Part shown: positions 1-5,280 of the stretch, one piece after another
How the letters are laid out: the number at the start of each line of letters is the position of its first letter
Position numbering within the stretch: position 1 is the first letter of the stretch
Assembly: GCA_900548615.1 (NCBI GenBank)
Contig: URKW01000094.1
Coordinates: forward strand, 1-7,188
Direction: 5' to 3'
Length of the DNA: 7,188 nt
Source of the DNA: an uncultured Eubacteriales bacterium
Lineage (GTDB): Bacteria > Bacillota > Clostridia > Oscillospirales > Oscillospiraceae
The notes under the pieces: model-generated
Told to the model about the DNA's origin: nothing
The model's database searches: none
The model's input: only the letters and a program-made list of their open reading frames with translations
Made by a program: the position numbers and the translations under genes

Positions 1-831
1 CCCGCCTGTCGGCGGACGGTAGCCGCCATGGGGCGGCCGGGGACTGCGGGGCGGACGGGGCCGCAGGTGCCGTCCCCAGAAAATGGGATAGTACACGGGC
101 CGCACCACGTTCACCGGCGCGCCCAGAATATACCGCCGCCGGTAGCGGTTGTACCGCACCCGATCCAGCAGCGCCCACACCACAAGGATCGCCACGATCA
201 GCAGCACCACGCTGCCGAGGGACACGCCGCCGGAGCCGGTTTTCGCCGGAGCGTTCCATTCGCCGCCGCTGTTATAGCTGTTGCTGTAACCGCCGGAGGG
301 CTGCATCTGGGCCATCTGGCCGTAAAACACATCTGCCTGCCGGAAGAACGCCGCCGCCGCGCCGTCAAAGTCGCCGCTGTAGTAGAGACCTTCGATGGAC
401 TGCTTCAGCTTGGCCTGCATGGTGTCGTACTGGTTCAGCACGGCCAGCACGCTGTCGCCGCAGGCCACATAGTAATCGTCGTTCCGCACCATCAGCAGCA
501 GCATGTCGTTTTTGCCCAGCTTCCAGTCGGCACCCAGCTGCTTTGCCGCTTCCTCCGGCGTCCAGCCCTGAATGCTGTCTGCGGTGGCCACCGCCACCAC
601 GGCGTAGTATTTCGCGTCCCAATCCGCGTTGCGCTCCGTGATATACGCCACCGTGTCGTCGGACAGCATGTCTGCCTCGTCGCAGATCCACTGCTGGTAT
701 TCGACCTCCGGCAACGCCACTGGCTCCTTTGCCAGAAAGCTGTCCTTCCGGCTCAGACCGATGCATACGCTGCCCACGACGGCCAGCACCAGCACCACCC
801 ACGCCACCGCGCGGTTTTTGAAAATTTTCAT
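1..831 (-). CDS. TPM-domain membrane protein (TLP18.3/Psb32/MOLO-1 type), 3' end outside window
   Basis: Open from an ATG at 831 to the left edge, giving 277 residues without a stop. An N-terminal hydrophobic stretch (residues about 8-25) can serve as signal anchor. Residues about 46-165 resemble a TPM domain: an opening with W-I-C-D-E-A-D-M-L-S, a strand VVAVATADS, then ADWKLGKNDMLLLMVRNDD and YYVACGDSV. A second membrane segment lies at about 202-222 (VSLGSVVLLIVAILVVWALL). The domain is therefore probably extracytoplasmic, with a short cytoplasmic tail rich in Arg, Tyr and Pro instead of the Gly/Ser-rich tail often seen in this family. The start has a strong AAGGAGG 8 bases upstream, partly inside a small hairpin (832-845). 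It is the third gene after xpaC-like and telA-like genes, separated from telA by a structured repeat. TPM proteins have been proposed to act in membrane-protein quality control or as phosphatases; the substrate here is unknown. The family call rests on motif recognition only. Confidence 0.8.
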   Translation of the reverse strand, partial: MKIFKNRAVAWVVLVLAVVGSVCIGLSRKDSFLAKEPVALPEVEYQQWICDEADMLSDDTVAYITERNADWDAKYYAVVAVATADSIQGWTPEEAAKQLGADWKLGKNDMLLLMVRNDDYYVACGDSVLAVLNQYDTMQAKLKQSIEGLYYSGDFDGAAAAFFRQADVFYGQMAQMQPSGGYSNSYNSGGEWNAPAKTGSGGVSLGSVVLLIVAILVVWALLDRVRYNRYRRRYILGAPVNVVRPVYYPIFWGRHLRPRPPRSPRPPHGGYRPPTGG

Positions 832-845
832 AGGAGATTCCTCCT
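832..845 (-). promoter_or_regulatory. Hairpin masking the ribosome binding site of the TPM gene
   Basis: Read on the minus strand, AGGAG-GAAT-CTCCT forms a perfect 5-bp stem with a 4-base loop. The left arm is the core of the Shine-Dalgarno sequence and the right arm ends directly before the ATG. The pairing is seen in the sequence. That it lowers or conditions translation is inference; a 5-bp stem is only moderately stable. Confidence 0.45.
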
Positions 846-870
846 TCCATAAGGAGATCGCTGTTTTACC

Positions 871-1011
871 GAGGCTCCCTTGTGTAAAGGGAGCTGTCAG
901 CGCAAAGCGCTGACTGAGGGATTGTCCGTGTGCGATGTTGCTCGCAAGCGACAGACAACCCCTCCATCGCGGTTTACGCCGCGACACCTCCCCTTACACA
1001 GGGGAGGCTTT
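871..1011. repeat. Structured intergenic repeat with inverted ends, made of successive hairpins
   Basis: This stretch fills most of the 187-base gap between telA and the TPM gene. It has related inverted ends: AGGCTCCCTTGTGTAAAGGGAG on the left, against AAGCCTCCCCTGTGTAAGGGGAG when the right end is read in reverse. Inside are discrete hairpins: 874-894 (8-bp stem, loop GTGTA), 896-914 (GTCAGCGC/GCGCTGAC, loop AAA), 967-984 (TCGCGG/CCGCGA) and 987-1007 (CCTCCCC/GGGGAGG). A longer-range pairing GAGGGATTGT/ACAACCCCTC closes the centre. No stem is followed by a T run on either strand, so it is not a standard terminator. No credible ORF lies within it. From memory, repeats of this appearance are frequent between genes of gut Oscillospiraceae; that identification is unverified. 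It resembles a non-autonomous mobile repeat (MITE or REP type). Confidence 0.75.
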
Positions 1012-1018
1012 GAAAGGT

Positions 1019-2191
1019 TCAGCCTCTCAGCTCCATCAGCTTCTGCTTCAGCTCGCCTTCAATTCTGCCCAGCTCGACTTCCGCTGCCTTGCGCTGGGCG
1101 GCGCCCTCCTTCTGGATACGGGCCACCTCGTCCAGCGTGGAGATCAGCTGCTCGTTGGTGTGCTTCAGCGTCTCGATATCCACCACGCTGCGCTCCGCCT
1201 CCTTGGCGGTGGCGATGGTGCCCATCTTCAGCGTGTCGGCGTTCTTCTTCAGCAGCTCGTTGGTCATTTCCGTAACGGCGTTCTGGGCGGCCGTGGCCTG
1301 ACGGCTGTGCTCCATGCCCAGCGCCAGCACCATCTGGCTTTTCCACAGGGGGATGGTGTTCACCAGCGAGGACTGGATCTTCTCGATCATCAGCGTGTCG
1401 TTGTTCTGCAGCAGCCGGGTCTGGGGCCCCATCTGAATGGACACCATCCGGGTCAGCTCCAGATCGTGGAGCTTCTTCTCAAACCGGTCGCACATGCTGA
1501 CCAGATCGTTATAGGCCTGCGCGTCCTCGGCAAGACCGCTCTGCTCCGCCTTCTTCCGCAGCTCCTCCAGCTCGCCGCCGCGCACCTCGGCCAGCCGCTT
1601 CTTCCCCGCCAGGATGTACATGGTCAGTTCCTTGTAGTATTTCAGGTTCAGCTCATACATCTGGTCGAACATGGCCACGTCCTTCAGCAGGGCGATCTGA
1701 TGGCTCTCCAGATTCTGGGCGATTTTGTCCACGTTGGTCTCCACCTTGCTGTACTGGGCCTTCATGGATTCAAGCTTGTTGCCGGTCTTTTTGAACAGAC
1801 CCGCCAGACCCTTTTTCTCCTCCTCCGCGCCGAAGCCCTTCAGCTCCACCACAAGGCGGCTCAGATCCTCGCCGATCTCGCCCATATCCTTGTTGCGGAC
1901 GTTGGACAGCGCGTTTTCGGAAAAGCTGGCCACGCTTTTCTGGGCCGCCGCGCCGTATTGCAGCACCTGATTGGTGTCCCGCACGTCGATCTTCTTGGCA
2001 AATTCGTTGACAGCGGCTTTCTCCTGTTCCGTCAGCATACTGTCGTCCAGCACCACCGGCTCGACCTCCTTCTTCACCTCAGGGGCGGCAGGGGTGGCGG
2101 GCGCTTCCGGCGTCAGCGTCAGGGTGGGCATCTCCGCCGCAGCGGCGGTATCGGGGGTCAATGTCAGTTCAGGCATGTTGGTATCAGTCAT
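1019..2191 (-). CDS. TelA/KlaA family toxic anion resistance protein
   Basis: A 390-residue protein, normal length for the TelA family (tellurite resistance protein TelA; YaaN and YceH in Bacillus subtilis). The family core runs from about residue 55 to 385 and is almost wholly helical and charged. Hallmarks include the segment around D72-T-N-Q-V-L-Q-Y-G with NKDMGEIGEDL shortly after, then KKTGNKLE, LLKDVAMFD, YELNLKYYKELTMYI and AGKKRL. There is no signal peptide or membrane segment, so it is probably cytosolic, perhaps membrane-peripheral through its XpaC neighbour. The N-terminal 50 residues are a Thr/Pro/Ala-rich linker with MPELTLTP and MPTLTLTP repeated. I chose the ATG at 2191, behind AAAGGA, over an upstream in-frame start that would overlap the preceding gene. 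Relatives affect resistance to tellurite and to cell-envelope agents, but the molecular activity is unknown, so tellurite resistance should not be assumed. Confidence 0.9.
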   Translation of the reverse strand: MTDTNMPELTLTPDTAAAAEMPTLTLTPEAPATPAAPEVKKEVEPVVLDDSMLTEQEKAAVNEFAKKIDVRDTNQVLQYGAAAQKSVASFSENALSNVRNKDMGEIGEDLSRLVVELKGFGAEEEKKGLAGLFKKTGNKLESMKAQYSKVETNVDKIAQNLESHQIALLKDVAMFDQMYELNLKYYKELTMYILAGKKRLAEVRGGELEELRKKAEQSGLAEDAQAYNDLVSMCDRFEKKLHDLELTRMVSIQMGPQTRLLQNNDTLMIEKIQSSLVNTIPLWKSQMVLALGMEHSRQATAAQNAVTEMTNELLKKNADTLKMGTIATAKEAERSVVDIETLKHTNEQLISTLDEVARIQKEGAAQRKAAEVELGRIEGELKQKLMELRG

Positions 2192-2240
2192 GGCTTTTGA
2201 TTCCTTTCTGTATTTTTTCTTCCTTGAATTGCGATTTGTA

Positions 2241-2936
2241 TTATAATTCCAGCGTAATGCCACCGTCCTCCGGCGTATCCTCCGCCGAAGCTGCGGCGGT
2301 GCGGTGCAGCGGATCGTCCGTCAGTCCCTCACGGGCCATCATGTTCTCCAGCACCACCATATCGGTGGAGATATCCATAGCCTCTGCGCCGAACAGGTTG
2401 TCCAGCTGCTTTTCAAAGGCGGTGATGATGGTGGCCATCATGCTCTCCACCTTATGCATGGTGGAGGTGATGTTCTCACCGGCCACGCCCTGCTCGCCCA
2501 TGCGGTCATAGGCGTTGAGGATCTTCAGCGTGGTGGGCAGGTAGTAGTTCATGAACCTCCGGATCTGGGGCAGCTTTTCCGGATTCTGCTCCACCTGGGC
2601 GAAGATCTTGCCGGAAAGCTCCTGCAAGCGGACGATCTGGGCGGAGATAGTGGGATCGGCGATATTGTCGTCCAGCCGCTTCATCTCGGCAATGGCCTTC
2701 CTGCCGTCGTCGATCATCTTGTCCAGCTCGGCGTTGCCGGTGGATTTCGGCTCCTCCGGCACCTCCTCCACCGTGTTGGGACACAGCAGCCGGGCCACAA
2801 TGCCGATCACCGCGGCGGCGCCTGCCGCCAGCACATAGTGGAGCGGCCGGTACAGCGGGAACAGCAGCGCGTACAGCAGCCATGTGGCTGCCGCCGCGTA
2901 CAGCGGTATAGTGGATTTACGAACAACTTGCTTCAA
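2241..2936 (-). CDS. XpaC-like protein (5-bromo-4-chloroindolyl phosphate hydrolysis family)
   Basis: A 231-residue protein. Two hydrophobic segments (about 10-28 and 32-51) form a membrane hairpin near the N-terminus, followed by a cytoplasmic helical domain. Residues 126-140 (RRFMNYYLPTTLKIL) match the most characteristic stretch of the XpaC family. The C-terminus is acidic and ends in GGITLEL. The start is TTG at 2936, supported by GGAGG with 8 bases of spacing; no ATG fits as well. It is the first gene of the unit, 49 bases upstream of telA, with a near-consensus promoter 37 bases before it. In Bacillus subtilis xpaC sits beside the TelA-family gene yaaN, so the pairing is conserved. The family name comes from an early phosphatase phenotype and is not a proven enzymatic activity; a membrane partner for TelA is a reasonable inference. 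Confidence 0.85.
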   Translation of the reverse strand: MKQVVRKSTIPLYAAAATWLLYALLFPLYRPLHYVLAAGAAAVIGIVARLLCPNTVEEVPEEPKSTGNAELDKMIDDGRKAIAEMKRLDDNIADPTISAQIVRLQELSGKIFAQVEQNPEKLPQIRRFMNYYLPTTLKILNAYDRMGEQGVAGENITSTMHKVESMMATIITAFEKQLDNLFGAEAMDISTDMVVLENMMAREGLTDDPLHRTAAASAEDTPEDGGITLEL

Positions 2937-2979
2937 CGCGATCGCCTCCGTTCAGCGGACAGATACTTTTACAGCCTAC

Positions 2980-3008
2980 ATTATATCCCAACTGCCGTGC
3001 ATGGTCAA
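2980..3008 (-). promoter_or_regulatory. Sigma-A promoter for the xpaC-telA-TPM unit
   Basis: On the minus strand TTGACC (3003-3008) and a perfect TATAAT (2980-2985) are separated by exactly 17 bases. Transcription would start near 2973, giving a leader of about 37 bases before the TTG start of xpaC. The -35 box touches the T-tract of the upstream terminator at 3012-3037. No operator-like repeat is evident between promoter and gene. Confidence 0.85.
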
Positions 3009-3011
3009 GAA

Positions 3012-3037
3012 AAAGAGACGGGCTGCCCCGTCTCTTT
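3012..3037 (-). terminator. Intrinsic terminator of the DUF6512 gene
   Basis: Perfect 11-bp stem AAAGAGACGGG/CCCGTCTCTTT with a 4-base loop. On the minus strand it is followed by TTTTTCTTG. It begins 2 bases after the stop codon of the DUF6512 gene. On the plus strand no T run follows, so it acts in one direction. It isolates this gene from the xpaC unit. Confidence 0.85.
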
Positions 3038-3039
3038 CC

Positions 3040-3588
3040 TCACATCCCTATGGCGGGCAGTCCCACCGTGCCGTTGGTGGGGTCGATAAAAATAGGCAGC
3101 ACCGGCGGAGCATACGTCCACCAGACGAACAGCGCCGCGACGCCCAGCAGAAGCAGCAGCCCCACCGCGCCCCAGATGGGGGCGATCAGCTTGTTTTTTG
3201 CCAGCACCCGCCAGGAGACCAGGGCGCCCAGCAGCACCGCCGCCTGAAACAGCACCACGTCCACGATCATACTGCTGACGCCCAGCGCCCCTGTGTAGGT
3301 ATAGTACACCGTGGGGATCGTCACCAGTCCCGCCAGCAATCCCAGCGCTCTTGCCATCAGTACGCTCTGGCGGCTGCTCCGCAGCGCCACGGCCTCCACC
3401 AGCGACCAGATCATCCACGGCATAGCCAGAAGCTTCATGTGCTCCCATGTGGACTCGTTGACGGCGGCAAAGGCGGCCACCACGCTGTTCTGCCCGCTCC
3501 AATCGTAAACAAAATGCAGCAAATTGCCGAAGATCAGCGTGAGAAACAGCCCCGCCAACTCCCACTTGCGCCATCTCCTGTCGGTCAT
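3040..3588 (-). CDS. Multi-pass membrane protein, DUF6512-like
   Basis: A 182-residue hydrophobic protein with about five membrane segments (near residues 11-28, 53-67, 80-98, 106-126 and 138-157). The first segment holds H25 and is followed by a conserved-looking stretch N44-E-S-T-W-E-H-M-K-L-L. The C-terminal part TYAPPVLPIFIDPTNGT follows the last membrane segment. These two stretches fit my memory of the DUF6512 family, whose function is unknown; the family number should be checked. The ATG at 3588 is preferred over an upstream in-frame ATG because GGGAGGG lies 6 bases before it. The gene is a single unit: a terminator follows immediately, and a divergent plus-strand promoter lies upstream. 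A TATAAA at 3648-3653 (minus strand) could be its -10 box, but no good -35 box is seen at the proper distance. Confidence 0.8.
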   Translation of the reverse strand: MTDRRWRKWELAGLFLTLIFGNLLHFVYDWSGQNSVVAAFAAVNESTWEHMKLLAMPWMIWSLVEAVALRSSRQSVLMARALGLLAGLVTIPTVYYTYTGALGVSSMIVDVVLFQAAVLLGALVSWRVLAKNKLIAPIWGAVGLLLLLGVAALFVWWTYAPPVLPIFIDPTNGTVGLPAIGM

Positions 3589-3671
3589 AGCAGACCCTCC
3601 CATCCTTGTACGCATTTCAGGACTAGTGTACGCCGCCCACTGGGAATTTATACCGAAGTTGTCCTAACCGC

Positions 3672-3700
3672 TTGCGGAAAACGGAAAAATATGGTATAAT
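3672..3700 (+). promoter_or_regulatory. Sigma-A promoter with extended -10 for the DUF6323-DUF6179 pair
   Basis: TTGCGG (3672-3677), 17-base spacer, TATAAT (3695-3700), with TGG directly before the -10 box (extended -10). Transcription would start near 3707, leaving a leader of about 70 bases. The -35 box overlaps the small inverted repeat CCGCTTGCGG (3668-3677), which could be a protein site or chance. Confidence 0.85.
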
Positions 3701-3724
3701 ATATAACAAGCATTATGCAATATA

Positions 3725-3759
3725 GCGCAGAGCTTGCGGAAGCTCTGCGCCCGTTTTTT
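3725..3759 (+). terminator. Terminator-like hairpin in the leader of DUF6323 (possible attenuator)
   Basis: Perfect 11-bp stem GCGCAGAGCTT/AAGCTCTGCGC with loop GCGG, followed by CCG and six T. It has all the parts of an intrinsic terminator, yet it lies between a strong promoter and the gene, ending 17 bases before the ATG. Competing pairings are visible: CCCG-T6-CGGG (3750-3763) would enclose the T run, and AGCTCT (3741-3746) can pair with AGAGCT (3771-3776) just before the start codon. I see no leader peptide or known riboswitch or T-box motif. Attenuation is inference. Confidence 0.7.
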
Positions 3760-3776
3760 CGGGAAAGGGGAGAGCT

Positions 3777-4256
3777 ATGAGCTTTGATCTACGCATGGCG
3801 GTGCTTTCACAGGGCGGCGCCCTGTCCGCCGCCCAACAGACGCGGGAGCTGCTGGCCTGCAACGATACCACCGCCGCCTACGGCCTGCAATTAACGCCCC
3901 AACAGGCGCAGGCTTTGCTGGATACCCGTTCCGCCGCCCTGCGGAAAACGGGCCGGGTGGAGCTGGGCGGCAGCATTCTGCAAAAGGTCGTCCTGACCTT
4001 CTGTGACTCGCCCTATCTGATGCAGGAGAGCTACGAGGAGACGCTGCACCAGCTGGTAGACGCCTTCTACTACTTCAAAAACGAGACGGAGGACAGGGTG
4101 GGGGACGACGCCCTGCTGCAGTACATGAAGCGGGCCTTTGACGGCCCGTGCCGCGGCTCGCTGGAGCTGCTGACCGGCACGGCGCTGCCGGACATGGCCC
4201 GGAAGCTGCGGGCAAAAGCCGCCCGTCCGCTGACGGAGGAGGGCCGCCATGACTGA
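3777..4256 (+). CDS. DUF6323-like protein of unknown function
   Basis: A 159-residue soluble protein without signal peptide or membrane segment. Notable stretches are LLACNDTTAAYGLQLT (25-40), KTGRVELGGSILQKV (57-71), CDSPYLMQESYEETL (76-90), YYFKNETEDRVGDD (98-111) and MKRAFDGPCRGSLELL (117-132). These match what I remember of DUF6323, a small family found beside DUF6179 in Clostridia; I cannot search to confirm the number. Cys28, Cys76 and Cys125 are present, but the spacing does not suggest a metal site. The ribosome binding site AAAGGGG lies 6 bases before the ATG. The stop codon overlaps the start of the next gene (shared ATGACTGA), so the two products are probably made together and may interact. 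No function can be given. Confidence 0.8.
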   Translation: MSFDLRMAVLSQGGALSAAQQTRELLACNDTTAAYGLQLTPQQAQALLDTRSAALRKTGRVELGGSILQKVVLTFCDSPYLMQESYEETLHQLVDAFYYFKNETEDRVGDDALLQYMKRAFDGPCRGSLELLTGTALPDMARKLRAKAARPLTEEGRHD

Positions 4257-5211
4257 TCTGACCCGCCGGACATTGCTCGACCCGCTGGCGCTGGACGGGC
4301 GGGACTACTTCGCTTCGCTGCTGGCGGAGGGCCAGCGCTGCGGCCTGCTGTCCGACCGCGACCTGAGCCGCCTGCAAGGGGAGAGCCTGACACTGCTGGC
4401 GGAGCGGGCGGACGCATGGAGCCACGGCCTGAGTACCTCGCTCCCAGCGGAGCGGGCCCAGCAGCTGCTGGGCTCGGTGCTCTACATCGTCTCACTGGAG
4501 TTGAAGGCCGGCCCCACCCCGGAGGAAGCGGTGGAGCGCCTGCGGCGTGAGCCGCTGGCGGCGCTGTACGCGGCGGGACAGAAGCGCATCACCCGTAAGC
4601 TGCAAGCCGCCCGCACCCTCCACCGCCAGCTGAAAAAGACGCTGTTTCCCACCCCCAACCAGTTCTACCGCGCCACGCTGGCGGACGGCGTCGGCGGGTT
4701 TTTCCAGCTGTACCGCCCCGCCCTCGCCGCCCAGGAGATCCACATCACCGCCGATTACCCCACCTTTTTCGGCCTGCCGCCGCTGGACGGCGTGGAGTTT
4801 ATGGAGGAGTATCTCCGCTGCCTGTCCCACGAGAACCGTTTCCTTCGCTGTTTCGCCCCGGAGACCGTCCACGCCCTGCTGCTGGGACTGGATGAAAACT
4901 ACCCCCTGCTGATCCTGAACCTCTACGGCCCGGTGCTGGCGGCGGCGCTGGGGTGCGTGCTGACCCGGCAGAGCGTGGCCCGGCTGCGGTACGACCCGGA
5001 GCGTCTGACCGCCCTGCTGACCGGCAGAAGCCGTCAGGAGACGGAAGTCCTGCTGCGTCAGGCGGCGGAGGTGTTCATCCGCGGCGCGGGCTGCCCGGAG
5101 GGCCTGTCCGCCTACCTCCGCCGCAGCGTGCCGGTGCTGGCGGGCGATGTGACCCGCGCCGTATCGCTGGGCCATCCGGAGGCGGTGCTCCCGCTTCCCA
5201 CAGAGCGGTGA
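4249..5211 (+). CDS. DUF6179-like protein of unknown function
   Basis: A 320-residue protein, apparently soluble and mostly helical. The N-terminal part carries the stretch S62-T-S-L-P-A-E-R-A-Q-Q-L-L-G-S-V-L-Y typical, as I recall, of DUF6179. A basic segment (QKRITRKLQAARTLHRQLKK) precedes PTPNQFYRATLADGVGGFF and an ITADYP segment. The C-terminal half contains a hydrophobic run around LLILNLYGPVLAAALGCVL, which looks more like a buried helix than a membrane anchor because it is flanked by ordinary soluble sequence. GGAGGAGG lies just upstream of the ATG, inside the end of the DUF6323 gene; the 8-base overlap implies translational coupling. No catalytic motif is recognised. The partnership with DUF6323 suggests a two-subunit complex, but this is inference. 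Confidence 0.8.
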   Translation: MTDLTRRTLLDPLALDGRDYFASLLAEGQRCGLLSDRDLSRLQGESLTLLAERADAWSHGLSTSLPAERAQQLLGSVLYIVSLELKAGPTPEEAVERLRREPLAALYAAGQKRITRKLQAARTLHRQLKKTLFPTPNQFYRATLADGVGGFFQLYRPALAAQEIHITADYPTFFGLPPLDGVEFMEEYLRCLSHENRFLRCFAPETVHALLLGLDENYPLLILNLYGPVLAAALGCVLTRQSVARLRYDPERLTALLTGRSRQETEVLLRQAAEVFIRGAGCPEGLSAYLRRSVPVLAGDVTRAVSLGHPEAVLPLPTER

Positions 5212-5215
5212 CCCC

Positions 5216-5244
5216 TTGCATTTTTCGTCCAAAGTGGGTACAAT
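5216..5244 (+). promoter_or_regulatory. Sigma-A promoter for the DUF2461 gene
   Basis: TTGCAT (5216-5221) and TACAAT (5239-5244) with a 17-base spacer. It starts 4 bases after the stop codon of the DUF6179 gene. Transcription would begin near 5251, giving a leader of about 30 bases that includes AAGGAGAG 6 bases before the ATG. No terminator separates it from the upstream pair, so read-through is also possible. Confidence 0.8.
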
Positions 5245-5280
5245 AGCGGCAAAGATATGAATCGATAAGGAGAGTTCAAG

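Noticed and set aside
365..850. 161-codon minus-strand frame starting just upstream of the TPM gene
   Set aside because: It is the wrong frame of the TPM gene: Arg/Gly-rich with no recognisable pattern, and the ATG at 831 has the better ribosome binding site.
28..852. 274-codon open frame on the plus strand, opposite the TPM gene
   Set aside because: His/Val/Arg-rich shadow product; the minus-strand frame has membrane segments, a TPM domain and a strong ribosome binding site.
871..1011. CRISPR array or riboswitch as explanation for the hairpin-rich gap
   Set aside because: There are no equal-length direct repeats with spacers, and no known riboswitch motif is recognisable; inverted ends fit a palindromic repeat better.
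935..2200. 421-codon open frame on the plus strand, opposite telA
   Set aside because: Its product is rich in His, Leu and Gln, a typical mirror of a helical GC-rich gene, and telA on the other strand is clearly recognisable.
2226..2245. TATAAT-like sequence at the end of xpaC, as a possible separate telA promoter
   Set aside because: It overlaps the xpaC stop codon and no acceptable -35 box lies 16-18 bases upstream, so it is probably chance in a short AT-rich gap.
2192..2263. Upstream in-frame start of TelA (24 more residues)
   Set aside because: It would overlap the end of xpaC and lacks a ribosome binding site; the ATG at 2191 begins the usual linker.
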